Shown here piece by piece: positions 17,738-30,000 of a DNA stretch of 64,000 bases (its first letter is position 1; every line of letters starts with the position of its first letter). The translations under genes and the position numbers were made by a program. The stretch is from Oscillatoriales cyanobacterium (GTDB lineage Bacteria > Cyanobacteriota > Cyanobacteriia > Cyanobacteriales > Microcoleaceae), in the NCBI GenBank assembly GCA_004292955.1, contig RDXX01000017.1, positions 1 to 64,000 of the forward strand. Direction: 5' to 3'. The notes under the pieces are model-generated. The model was given only the letters and a program-made list of their open reading frames with translations, did no database searches and was not told the origin of the DNA.

Positions 17738-18409
17738 CTAAACATCAGCCCATTTTCGCAGCAAATTAGCAATGCTTTTTGATAGCAAGTCAAACTCCGC
17801 TGTCTTTCCAGACTTCTGAAAAAGGGTATCGCGAACCGTATCCAAATCAAAGAGAATTTCTCGATTATGAGCATCCCGAACTAAACTCTGCACCCAAGTC
17901 ACCGCCGCTAGTCTTTCACCTTCCGTTACAGGTTCCACACGATGTAAAGTTGTAGTAGGATAAACAACCATTGAACCAGCATCAAGTTTAAAAGCTTGTT
18001 CGCCTTGGGTACTTTCAATCACTAATTCCCCGCCCGTATAAGTTGCAGGATCGCTGAGAAATAGAGTGAGAGACAAATCCGATCGCATTAGTTCTTCATC
18101 TCCCATAATCGCATTATCAATATGTGTCCCGTAGTACATTCCTCCCTGATAGCGACTAAACATAATGGGACGAATTGCTTTAGGGCGCGCCGCTATTTGG
18201 AATAAAGAATTGCGTTTTAGTGCTTGATTGACTAAATTTATGAGTTCCTGAGTTGGAGCCGCATCATTTTTTAGTTGAGCATTATTTTTTACTTGTTGGG
18301 CGTACCAACCTGCTGTTAACTTCCCATCGACAAATTCAGCATTTTTTAGGCGATCGACAATTAATCCTAATTCCTCTGAACTCAGAATATTGGCCATACA
18401 GATAATCAT
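17738..18409 (-). CDS. Fe(II)/2-oxoglutarate dioxygenase, PKHD-type (PiuC/YbiX family)
   Basis: This 223-residue protein has the double-stranded beta-helix iron site: H96 and D98 in YYGTHIDNA, H156 in PTTTLHRVEP, and R166 in GERLAAVTW for 2-oxoglutarate. The family includes PiuC and YbiX, which are linked to iron uptake and are often iron-repressed; the physiological substrate is not known. A GTG at 18418 is in frame, but GGAG lies eight bases before ATG 18409, so I used the ATG start (MIICMANILSSEE). It is the first gene of a minus-strand series PiuC-RTX-PepSY. Length and motifs are complete. Confidence 0.9.
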   Translation of the reverse strand: MIICMANILSSEELGLIVDRLKNAEFVDGKLTAGWYAQQVKNNAQLKNDAAPTQELINLVNQALKRNSLFQIAARPKAIRPIMFSRYQGGMYYGTHIDNAIMGDEELMRSDLSLTLFLSDPATYTGGELVIESTQGEQAFKLDAGSMVVYPTTTLHRVEPVTEGERLAAVTWVQSLVRDAHNREILFDLDTVRDTLFQKSGKTAEFDLLSKSIANLLRKWADV

Positions 18410-18535
18410 TTGGGACACTCCTACAGGTTGCTAATGGACTCGCATTGTAGCAATAAGGTAATGTCTATGCAAACAATTTTTAGAGGTTTTTGGTTCTTTC
18501 CGAGTTCTTTACTTTTTTCTGGGATAGTAGGAGTA

Positions 18536-18654
18536 ATACCAAATCCTGCCTTTTTATCTCCTCTATGATTCGGCGGTTGAAACCGCTACTACACAAACGA
18601 AGTCCGCCTCCGCGGACTAAGAAATAAAGGGGATTTTTAACCCGGATTTGGTAT
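18536..18654. repeat. 119-base inverted-repeat element upstream of the GESGE gene
   Basis: The outer arms ATACCAAATCC (18536-18546) and GGATTTGGTAT (18644-18654) are perfect inverted copies. Inside lies the dispersed motif GCGGTTGAAACCGC...AGTCCGCCTCCGCGGACT, which recurs in similar form near 33252, 41691 and 49397. It sits in the divergent promoter region between the PiuC-type and GESGE genes and may influence either promoter. Confidence 0.7.
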
Positions 18655-18682
18655 AATCACCCAGAATAAGGCTTTTTGAAAG

Positions 18683-19060
18683 ATGCAAAGTAAAACTAAG
18701 ATTTGGCTCGGCATTGGAGCTTGCGTTTTAACCTCTGTAGCTGCTAGTGCGATCGCATCCCAGAATGATAGCAGTGTTAATCAATTTTCCCCTATTTCTC
18801 TTTTAAGTAATGCTGCTAATTCATCGATGAGCAACAGCAAGCCGGTTAAACCGATCGTTTTAATGAGTAGCAGTGGTGGCGAACAAGGAGAAAGCGGCGA
18901 AGGAAAAAAACCAAAACCCCGGAAAAAAAGTAGTTTCACTTCTGAACTTTCCTTGACAGATAGTAATGTCACAATGACAGCTTCGAGGGGCGGGGAAAGT
19001 GGAGAAAAAGGTGAACAAGGAGAAAGCGGTGAACAAGGAGAATCTGGGAAGAAGAGTTAA
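18683..19060 (+). CDS. Small secreted GESGE-repeat protein
   Basis: This 125-residue protein has an N-terminal signal-type helix (MQSKTKIWLGIGACVLTSVA, cleavage probably after ASA near 24). A Ser/Asn-rich stretch follows, then acidic low-complexity blocks GGEQGESGEGKK (66-77) and GGESGEKGEQGESGEQGESG (106-125), separated by KPKPRKKSS. There is no known domain. The TKIWxGxG start and GESGE blocks are shared with the RTX protein at 16658. Regular Glu spacing suggests a metal-binding or wall-associated peptide; this is an inference. It is divergent from the PiuC-type gene and convergent with the histidine kinase, 22 bases away. Confidence 0.65.
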   Translation: MQSKTKIWLGIGACVLTSVAASAIASQNDSSVNQFSPISLLSNAANSSMSNSKPVKPIVLMSSSGGEQGESGEGKKPKPRKKSSFTSELSLTDSNVTMTASRGGESGEKGEQGESGEQGESGKKS

Positions 19061-19082
19061 GGTTTTCTATTAATATCAACTC

Positions 19083-20480
19083 TTAAGCTACTGAGGAGAA
19101 TTTTACTTGAAAACAGCTACCTACTCCTAGCTGACTGGTAACGCTAATTTCTCCTCGGTGGCTTTGGACAATTGCTTGGGCGATCGCCAATCCCATCCCC
19201 AAACCCCCTGCACGGCGATTTCTCGCTCGATCTGCTCTCCAAAATCTGTCGAAAACTAACTTGACATCTTCTGGAGCAATGCCGATGCCAGTATCCTCTA
19301 CACTAACAATTGTCGATCGGTTCTGTCTGCTCAGAGAAACAGTCACAATTCCGCCCGCTGGTGTGTAATGAATTGCGTTTCCGAGCAAGTTGGAAAACAA
19401 ACGAGTTAGCTGTGCAGCATCTCCCATTACAGACGTATCAATGGCTAAATTTGACTTGAGAATAACTTGCTTTTCTTGAGCTTGCAGTTCCCACAAATCT
19501 AGCAAATCCTCTAATAGTTCGTCTAACGGAACCGCTATCCACTCGCGGGCGATCGTGGCTGCTGGTGCATCCATTCTAGTTAATAAAAGTAAGTCTTCAA
19601 CTAACTGAGTCATCTGTTTAGTCGCAGAGGCGATCGCCACCATTTTCTTAACATCCGCTGCATGAATTCTCTCAGGATGACTCTGCATCACTTCCACTGA
19701 AGTTTTAATCGCCGTCAGCGGACTTCTCAACTCGTGAGAAGCATCAGCAGTGAATTGTTTTAACTGCTGAAAACTATCCTCAATTGGCTTGAGAGATTGC
19801 TTAGTCAGCCACAAACCACCAACCGCAGTCAAGCTCAGGAAAATAATACTCCCATAACCCAAATTCCAGCGGAGTCTGCTGAGAACTTCTTCGACTTCTT
19901 TAGTAGATTCGCTGGTGCGAATATAACCTTTTAATTCTTGCTTTTTATCATCATAAGAAATGTAAACTGGAATTGTTGCCGACCGAATTTGCCCGTTTTG
20001 TATGGTTTGGAAACCCGATTTTATCGTTACAGGCGGTAAAGTTTTGCCGGAATTTCCTAACATTTTACCTGCTTCATTAAACCATTCTACAGATTGATCT
20101 GGTTCCCGCAGATTTTGCCAGGGAATGTCTAAGTCTCCGTCTTTGTCTAACTGGCGCGTTACTTTTTCGCGATCGAGTTCAATCTGAAAGTCATCATTGC
20201 GCTGTTCACTTTGTTGATGAGATAGATCGCCTTTTTTTTCTGGATGTTCAGAAAGGTGCTGCTTTTCGATCGCAACTAAACTGTGAGAAGCTGCTTGAGC
20301 CAAAACCTCCAATCGCTGGTCTAATTCTTGATACAGACTGCTGGCAAATAATTCATAAACAGCAATAGCAGAAGTTCCTAAAATAGCTACCATCACTGTT
20401 AAGTAAGATAGCAATAAACGCCATCCCAAAGATTGAAATTGGGGATTAGAGGTTTTGGTTGAGCCGATAACCCATGCCAT
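19083..20480 (-). CDS. Two-component sensor histidine kinase
   Basis: This 465-residue, two-helix membrane sensor has a helix near residues 22-46, a periplasmic region to about 195 and a second helix near 200-220. HisKA follows with the phospho-acceptor in ASHELRSPLTAIKTS (near 250), then HATPase with NLLGNAIHYTPAGG, DTGIGIAPEDV, FDRFWRADRARN and GLGMGLAIAQ. The periplasmic part is rich in His, Asp and Glu (SEHPEKKGDLSHQQSEQR), which could sense metal ions or cations. I chose ATG 20480 over an in-frame TTG at 20492. Either start overlaps the end of the response regulator gene by 35-47 bases, so the two genes are clearly co-expressed. The ligand is unknown; RppB-like sensors are similar in plan. 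Confidence 0.9.
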   Translation of the reverse strand: MAWVIGSTKTSNPQFQSLGWRLLLSYLTVMVAILGTSAIAVYELFASSLYQELDQRLEVLAQAASHSLVAIEKQHLSEHPEKKGDLSHQQSEQRNDDFQIELDREKVTRQLDKDGDLDIPWQNLREPDQSVEWFNEAGKMLGNSGKTLPPVTIKSGFQTIQNGQIRSATIPVYISYDDKKQELKGYIRTSESTKEVEEVLSRLRWNLGYGSIIFLSLTAVGGLWLTKQSLKPIEDSFQQLKQFTADASHELRSPLTAIKTSVEVMQSHPERIHAADVKKMVAIASATKQMTQLVEDLLLLTRMDAPAATIAREWIAVPLDELLEDLLDLWELQAQEKQVILKSNLAIDTSVMGDAAQLTRLFSNLLGNAIHYTPAGGIVTVSLSRQNRSTIVSVEDTGIGIAPEDVKLVFDRFWRADRARNRRAGGLGMGLAIAQAIVQSHRGEISVTSQLGVGSCFQVKFSSVA

Positions 20481-21123
20481 AAATAGTCTCAATAAAATTA
20501 GCTGGTGCGCCTGCTGCTTTCAGTTTTTGTCGCAAACCCCGGAGATGAACTTTTACGGTTTCTTCTCCTGGCGAGTCTTCAAAAGCCCATATATGGTCTA
20601 GGATAGCACTCCGTGTTAAAACGCGCCCTCCTGTTCGCAGGAATAATTCTAGCAAACTGTACTCCTTTGGTGTAAAATTAAGCAAATTATCGCGATAAGT
20701 AACTTCGCAGGTATTCGGGTTTAAACGCAGATTTTCCCACTCTAATACTGGTGGCAAAGTTGTACTTCCCCGCCGCAGTAAGGCTCTAATTCTTGCTGCT
20801 AATTCTGGCAAATCGAAGGGTTTAACGACATAATCATCAGCTCCGGCATCTAGTCCTATGACTTTATCATTGCTGGTGTCTCTGGCTGTTAGCATGAGCA
20901 CGGGGGTTTTTAAACCTTGTCGGCGCAAGCCCTGACATAGGGTAATTCCATCTATTTTTGGCAGCATCACATCTAGCAGAATTAAGTCATAGGTAAAAGT
21001 TTCTGCAAAGTTCCAACCTTCTTGACCGTCGGCGGCTATGTCTACGGCATAATGTTGGTCGGTGAGGGCTTCTGCTAATGCTTGGGCAATGCGATAGTCA
21101 TCTTCTACTAACAGAATTTTCAT
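20446..21123 (-). CDS. OmpR-family response regulator
   Basis: This 225-residue regulator has a receiver domain (residues 1-118; acidic pocket ED near 7-9, phospho-acceptor D51 in LILLDVMLPKIDG, Lys in VVKPFDLPE) and a winged-helix DNA-binding domain (about 128-222; LNFTPKEYSLLELFLRTGG, HLRGLRQKLKAAG, IYGMGYRLN). It is transcribed just before its partner kinase. Adjacent haem oxygenase and iron-type genes are possible targets, but I see no clear direct-repeat operator. The family is OmpR/PhoB; manganese, nickel and redox regulators of cyanobacteria share this architecture, so no specific name is given. Confidence 0.93.
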   Translation of the reverse strand: MKILLVEDDYRIAQALAEALTDQHYAVDIAADGQEGWNFAETFTYDLILLDVMLPKIDGITLCQGLRRQGLKTPVLMLTARDTSNDKVIGLDAGADDYVVKPFDLPELAARIRALLRRGSTTLPPVLEWENLRLNPNTCEVTYRDNLLNFTPKEYSLLELFLRTGGRVLTRSAILDHIWAFEDSPGEETVKVHLRGLRQKLKAAGAPANFIETIYGMGYRLNQNL

Positions 21124-21373
21124 AGTTTACTGCTAAAATATTGTTGATTGTTGATTGTGATATCGCATAGTTTTTTTTCGGAATGATTAAACCTTAGTGT
21201 CAACAAACACTTCAGATCAATTTCGGCTGCGCCGGAATGATATAGAGGAGACTGCACGTGCCGTTTCCCTACCGTTATGAATTGGGAGACTGCACTGCCG
21301 TGTCCTGATTTCGGGTTAATATTAATTCCGATGCAACCGGAAATGATATGAGTCAAAAAGTCGATCGCCCGCC
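21124..21373. other. Regulatory gap upstream of the response regulator
   Basis: This stretch holds no recognised gene. It contains two near-copies of GGAGACTGCACGTGCCGTTTCC (21247) and GGAGACTGCACTGCCGTGTCC (about 21284), spaced about 37 bases apart. These could be an operator, a repeat relic or both. I see no clear -10/-35 pair. Confidence 0.4.
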
Positions 21374-21478
21374 ATGCAAAATCCCGGAGCTTTGGTGACT
21401 GTAAAAGCAGCCATCAAACCCCCAGGATTTAATGTTTTCCTCTTAAACGAGGCTCAAATTATTGCCAATGGGTATTGA
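21374..21478 (+). CDS. Possible 34-residue ORF facing haem oxygenase
   Basis: An ATG at 21374 opens a 34-residue frame (MQNPGALVTVKAAIKPPGF...) that ends one base before the haem oxygenase stop codon on the other strand. Composition is protein-like, with hydrophobic and Lys residues in an orderly pattern. I do not recognise a family, and the upstream Shine-Dalgarno site is weak. It may be a real small gene, a gene relic, or chance. Confidence 0.25.
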   Translation: MQNPGALVTVKAAIKPPGFNVFLLNEAQIIANGY

Positions 21479-22195
21479 CTAATCAGCAGTAGCCAATTCG
21501 GTACTGGCTGCGCCGCGCTTCCGCGTCAGGGTATTGAACAGCATCTGACCGACAGCTTTAATCAAATTGCCTTCTAACTCCATAAACATCTTCATGTTCA
21601 TGCCAAAAGCTGCATTAGCTTCGTCAACAATGCGCTCTGCTGTAGCTTCGTTAATCGGCAATTCATTCATTGCCTGACGGTAGTTAGCTTTGAACTCTTT
21701 TTCATCAGGAATATCCTGGAATTCGTAGAAAGCAGTGCCTTCTCCCTCGGTAAGATTCATGCCGCGCTGAGCAATTCCCTTGAGGATTTGTCCGCCGGAC
21801 AAGTCGCCTAGGTAGCGAGTGTAAGACTGAGCTACTAACAGTTCTGGTGCGGTAGCCGAGATTTCATGAATCCGCTGCACGTAAGCTTTAGCTGCTGGTG
21901 ACGGGGATATTTGTTCCCGCCAATTGGCGCCGTAGTAGTAGAATAAATCTTGCTCTAAACTTTGTTTGCGATTTAACTCAGAAAAGTAAATTTTTGAAAC
22001 AACCGGATGCTGCTTTTGGCGTTCCATTTCCTCTTCCATTGCCGAGTAGACAAAGTACAGGTTTCCTACTAACTTCCGGTAAGAAGTTTTTTCTACAACG
22101 CCTTTTAAAAAGCATTTGACAAAACCAACGTTTTCTGCCATTGTGTGAGATTTTTTTGTTCCCTCACGCAATTTTGTTGCTAAATTGATGCTCAT
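21479..22195 (-). CDS. ho1: Haem oxygenase (biliverdin-producing)
   Basis: Haem oxygenase opens haem to biliverdin, CO and Fe(II) using reduced ferredoxin. In cyanobacteria this supplies phycocyanobilin synthesis and releases iron. The 238-residue protein has the proximal histidine H17 in GTKKSHTMAENVGFVKCF, the conserved distal helix YTRYLGDLSGGQILKGIAQR, and the FYEF motif after it. Length and motifs are normal. Its position beside a two-component system and an iron-type gene group may be more than chance, although phycobilin synthesis alone explains the gene. The C-terminal tail is a little longer and Ala/Thr-rich. Confidence 0.95.
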   Translation of the reverse strand: MSINLATKLREGTKKSHTMAENVGFVKCFLKGVVEKTSYRKLVGNLYFVYSAMEEEMERQKQHPVVSKIYFSELNRKQSLEQDLFYYYGANWREQISPSPAAKAYVQRIHEISATAPELLVAQSYTRYLGDLSGGQILKGIAQRGMNLTEGEGTAFYEFQDIPDEKEFKANYRQAMNELPINEATAERIVDEANAAFGMNMKMFMELEGNLIKAVGQMLFNTLTRKRGAASTELATAD

Positions 22196-22324
22196 GCTAT
22201 ATTGTCCAACCTTCTATTTTTGTGGTAGCTGATGGATGCGCCAAAAATCTAAAATTTACCTAAGCATTTACCTTAAAGCAATTTGATGAGAGATTGTATT
22301 AATTTTTATAACAAAAGTTGCAGT

Positions 22325-22461
22325 TGGCCGGAAAGCAGTAGTCAGTTGACAGGAAAGCAGTTGACAGGAAAGCAGTTGACAGGAAAGCAGTAGTCATCAG
22401 CCACTAACTAATGACTAATGACTCATCCTCGCCAGCAACTGTCAACTGTCAACTGTCAACT
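22325..22461. repeat. Tandem repeats between haem oxygenase and gyrB
   Basis: Several copies of a 17-base unit (CAGTTGACAGGAAAG-AG) are followed by a CTAATGACTAATGACT block and repeats of the heptamer AACTGTC. The last repeat ends about four bases before the gyrB stop codon (22465). Confidence 0.75.
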
Positions 22462-22464
22462 AAC

Positions 22465-25770
<3,306 letters not shown>

Positions 25771-25775
25771 CTAAA

Positions 25776-25784
25776 ATTATAGCA
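25776..25784 (-). promoter_or_regulatory. Possible extended -10 promoter of gyrB
   Basis: The reverse strand reads TGCTATAAT here, an extended -10 element, about 65 bases before the gyrB start codon. There is no good -35 box at the usual spacing, as expected for an extended -10 type. This is a motif call only. Confidence 0.35.
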
Positions 25785-25995
25785 CAAAACCGTTAATGGC
25801 GATGCTAGGGCTTTCTGAATGGAAATTTATCGGGGGGACGGAGGGGAAGAGTTTTGAGATTGCTTCGCGATTTCCCACCCAGGGCGGTGAATGAGTGAAG
25901 CCAGAGAAGGGAAAGTAGGGATGAATAGAGCCTGGGATAGGATTTGAGGGTTTTTCTTGGGAAATGCAATATGTTTTTTAAGTGTGCGACGGCTT

Positions 25996-26907
25996 ATGTT
26001 TAGATTGATTACAATTTGCGGGGCGACGGCGACGGGGAAGTCTGGAGTGGCTGTGGAAGTTGCCGATCGACTGAAATCTTCGATCTTGAGCGCAGACTCC
26101 CGTCAAGTGTACCGCGAATTTGACATCGGAACGGCAAAACCGACAAAGAGCGATCGCGCTTCTGTACCGCATCACTTAATTGACATTTGCGAGCCGACAG
26201 AAACTCTAACACTCGCAGAATACCAGCAGCAAGCTCAAAAAATAATTGCTGATGTCGATTTTCCCGTTTCTCCTCCGCTGTTGTTGGTGGGAGGGACAGG
26301 CTTATATATCAAATCGATTGTCAAGGGTTTGAAAATGCCTAGGGTAGCGCCGATGCCCGAATTGCGATCGCAACTTGCGGATCTGGGCCAATCTCAATGT
26401 TATGCGATGTTGCAGCAGGTCGATCGCCCGGCCGCCGAGAAAATTCACCTCAACGATTCATTCAGAACCTTACGGGCACTGGAAGTATTTTATGTCACCG
26501 GGCGCTCTATTTCCGAACAGCAAGGCGAAAATCCTCCCAATTATCCGATTCTACAGATTGGGTTGGACTGCGAGATGGATGTTTTGGGCGATCGCATCCA
26601 ACAGCGCACCGAACAAATGTTAGAACGCGGTTGGCTGGCTGAAGTAGAATATTTGTGCAAAAAATACGGCTGCGACTTACCATTGTTGAACACCCTGGGA
26701 TATCAGGAAATCAAACGATATTTAGCTGGCGACATTACGCTTGAGGAAGCTAAAGAATTAACAATTTTGCACACGAGGCAATTTGCCAAGAGACAGCGGA
26801 CATGGTTTAGAGCATATCCTGAAATTGAATGGTTTGATGTTAGCGTACCTGATTTACTGGAACGAGTTTGGCAAAGAATACAAAATTTTCTGGTCAAAGG
26901 TTCGTAG
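25996..26907 (+). CDS. miaA: tRNA dimethylallyltransferase
   Basis: MiaA prenylates A37 of tRNAs that read UNN codons. From ATG 25996 the protein has 303 residues: a P-loop GATATGKS (residues 9-16), the DSRQVYREFDIGTAKP signature that fixes the substrate, a LVGGTGLYIKSIVKGL motif, and a C-terminal TRQFAKRQRTWFR tRNA-contact motif. An in-frame upstream start at 25957 would add 13 residues that do not match the family, so I reject it. The final codons and the TAG stop lie inside the first unit of a 71-base dispersed repeat, so the extreme C-terminus is repeat-derived. It converges with the large kinase gene. Confidence 0.95.
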   Translation: MFRLITICGATATGKSGVAVEVADRLKSSILSADSRQVYREFDIGTAKPTKSDRASVPHHLIDICEPTETLTLAEYQQQAQKIIADVDFPVSPPLLLVGGTGLYIKSIVKGLKMPRVAPMPELRSQLADLGQSQCYAMLQQVDRPAAEKIHLNDSFRTLRALEVFYVTGRSISEQQGENPPNYPILQIGLDCEMDVLGDRIQQRTEQMLERGWLAEVEYLCKKYGCDLPLLNTLGYQEIKRYLAGDITLEEAKELTILHTRQFAKRQRTWFRAYPEIEWFDVSVPDLLERVWQRIQNFLVKGS

Positions 26908-27035
26908 TGAGGACTTTAGTCCGCAGAAAAGAAAGGACTGAATTCCGAACGATCGAACCTAATAACAAAGGTTCGTAGTGAGGACTTTAGTCCGCAGAAA
27001 AGAAAGGACTGAATTCCGAACGATCAAACCTAATA
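26899..27035. repeat. Two tandem 71-base repeat units at the miaA/kinase junction
   Basis: Two almost identical units begin at 26899 and 26970: GGTTCGTAGTGAGGACTTTAG, then TCCGCAGAAAAGAAAGGACT, then GAATTCCGAACGATC. They contain the GGACTTTAGTCC palindrome. The first unit supplies the miaA stop codon, and the second reaches into the last bases of the kinase gene on the other strand. Related sequence occurs at 5-208 and inside the carbamoyltransferase gene. Confidence 0.85.
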
Positions 27036-30000
27036 AGTTTCAATTAAAGAAACTATTTGAATATAATCAAAATCATTTGCCAAAAAAGCTAAAGCCTCAG
27101 CCACAGATTCATCAAGCTTGCGGATTTGCTCTATGCAACTATCAACTTTAGCCATATCACTGAGGCTGGAAGCTGCCAATAAATCAGCCAACAATTCAGC
27201 AGGCAAATTCGCCAAAGCTGACCGACTCAAAGCAGCTTGGATATCCAGTTTCGTCAAATCCTTGTTGCTAGCAGGTTCCTCATAGATAAAATTCACCCCA
27301 ATATGTTTTTGAAGCGCATCAAATATATCTGCTTCCCGGAACGGTTTGCGGATAAAATCATCGCATCCTGCCGAAGAAACAACCGCTCTTTCTTCTTCTA
27401 AAACACTAGCAGTTACAGCAATAATTGCAGTAGCTTGACCTTTAAGAGTACCTTTGATTTGTTTTGTAGCTTCGTACCCGTCCATCACGGGCATTCTCAT
27501 ATCCATTAAAATTAAATGCGGTTCCCAATCATTCCAAATCTCAACAGCTTCTTGGCCGTTACAAGCTTCTTTTAGTTCAAAACCGAGGGGAGAAAGCAGT
27601 TTGAGTAGCAGCAAATTATTGCTGGGTTTGTCATCAACAATCAAAATGCGATACCTAGGTTGATTCGGTGCGAGGCAAATCACTTGTAGCGCCGTCTTTT
27701 TGCCTTCTATTTCCCTGGGATCGATCGCACTAATTTTAGTATCGAATACAAAAGTTGTTCCCACTCCCAATTCTGAATAGACACTCATCTTGCCACCCAT
27801 TAACTCTACAAAATTGCGGCTGATTGGCAGTCCCAAACCAGTTCCTTCTTGGGAGTTTTTACCAGTTTTGGTTTGCACAAAAGCTTCAAAAAGACTATCT
27901 AATTCATCGGCGGCGACACCTGGCCCAGTGTCGGAGATTGCAAAAATCAGGAAGTACGAAGATCCAGAATCTAAATCGTTAGGATTTTGTAGTGGGCTAA
28001 TTTTACTACATTTTTCAAGACTCTGATTTGCTGGAATATTTGAATTTTCGCTATTCTCCACAATATTAACAGTTTTAGCGGGCTTTAGACTGCTTGCTTC
28101 TGGTTTGAGATTAACTTTTACTGCAACTCCTCCTTCTTGAGTAAATTTGAGAGCGTTACCGATCAAATTTATTAAAACTTGTCGCAATTTGACTTCATCT
28201 GTGCGAACGTATCTGGGAACATCAGGGCTGTATTCTACTACTAATTGCAATTGTTTGTCGTCAGATTTGATATGGAACATATCTTCGAGATCGTCCATAA
28301 ATTGATACAAATCAAAATTTTTATAGTTGAGAATAGTCCGACCAGCTTCAATCTTTGATAAATCTAAAACCTGGTTGATTAAAGTTAGTAAATGGTCGCC
28401 GCTGCGAGTAATAATTGCGACATTATCTTGATGCTCTTTGGGTAGATTTTGGCTGCGGAGCATGATTTGAGAAAAGCCGAGGATGGCGTTGAGGGGAGAG
28501 CGCAATTCGTGGCTCATGTTGGCTAAAAAACTGCTCTTCGCTTCGTTGGCTACTTCGGCTTTTTTCTTGGCAAGAGCGAGCTCCGATGTGCGTTCTTCTA
28601 CTTTTGTTTCTAAGGTGCGGTTGGAATCTGCTAGATTAGTATAAAGTCTGGCATTTTCAATGGAGATGGCTGCCGAAGCCGATAAGACTTTCAGCAGTTC
28701 TAATCTGTCTGATGTAAATGCTCCAGCAATCAGGTTGTTTTCTAAGTAAATTATGCCGATAAGTTGACCTTGGTTCAGGAGTGGCGCGCACAATATTGAT
28801 TTGTTTTGATGCTGTTTGATATAGGGGTCGCTGTTAAAATTTTTGCTGGCAAATGCTTGGCTTAAAACTACTGTCTCTCCTGTACGGGCAACATAATTAA
28901 CAATCGATACTGGTAGGTTATTATCTATAGAAATTGACTGCAATACCGCAATACTCTCCGAATCGATCGCACCCGCAGCTTCGATTAGCAATTCCCCGGA
29001 ATTGTTGTTGGCAGAATCTGAGGGGGAATGGAAAATTAAATAGCCTCGTTGTGCTCCGGCATTTTCAATCAGTATTTTCATCAAAGAAGCCAGCAACTTA
29101 TCCAAGAGTATTTCACCAGAAATGGCTTGGCTGGCTTTCACTACCGCAGCCAAATCTAAAGCTGAACTTCCTAAGCCAGGGGTGTTTAATTGGCTGGCTA
29201 TAGTTACTGTACTGGCATCATGAAATTGAGTTTTTGATGTGAATTTTATTAATAATTTTGGGTGAGTTGCTTGTAACTTTTCTTGTTTGCGTTTGGCGCC
29301 CCAAATTACATAATTGTAGTGCGCTTTTTTTAGGTAAATTTCGGCAAATTCTGCTTTACCTTTGCTCAGCCAGAAATTGGCTGCTAATTCTGCGGCTAAT
29401 GCTTCATTTTGGATAAAATAGCCGTCTCTGGCTGAAGTAATCGATCGATCGTACAAATCGATCGCCTCCATCTCCTTACCCACAATCCGCGCCATCTCCC
29501 CAGCTACCAATAAGTATTTATGCTCAAAGGTCTCCGGACAGCTATCAGCCCAGATTTTCATCTGTTTTTGGTTGGCTTTGAGCTTTCTCAGATATTTTTG
29601 GCGATCGCCCTTGGAAGCTTGCGGGTAAAGCGCAGTTAAAATTAGAGAATAATAAAAATTATGTTCGGCTACAATAATTGTGCCGATCGCCAAACTCAAT
29701 TTTTTCTCAGCTTCCACAGCATAGCTGAAAGCTGCTGCATACTCTCCGTACAAATACAAAACCTGGCATTTCAAAATTTGATAGCCGCAGATTGCCAAAA
29801 AACTGCCGCGATCGGCACACCGCTCTAAATATTGTCCTTCGCTAATTTCGCCATTAGAAAATACCTCACAATTAGAAGTTTCTCCCAGTAAATTAAACAA
29901 AGCTATCTGACAGCCTAGTAAGTAATCAGTAGCAATTTGATTGTTAGTTTTAAAGTTAAATAGCAAAAAATTCCACACTTCTACACGCAGAGATTCGAGA

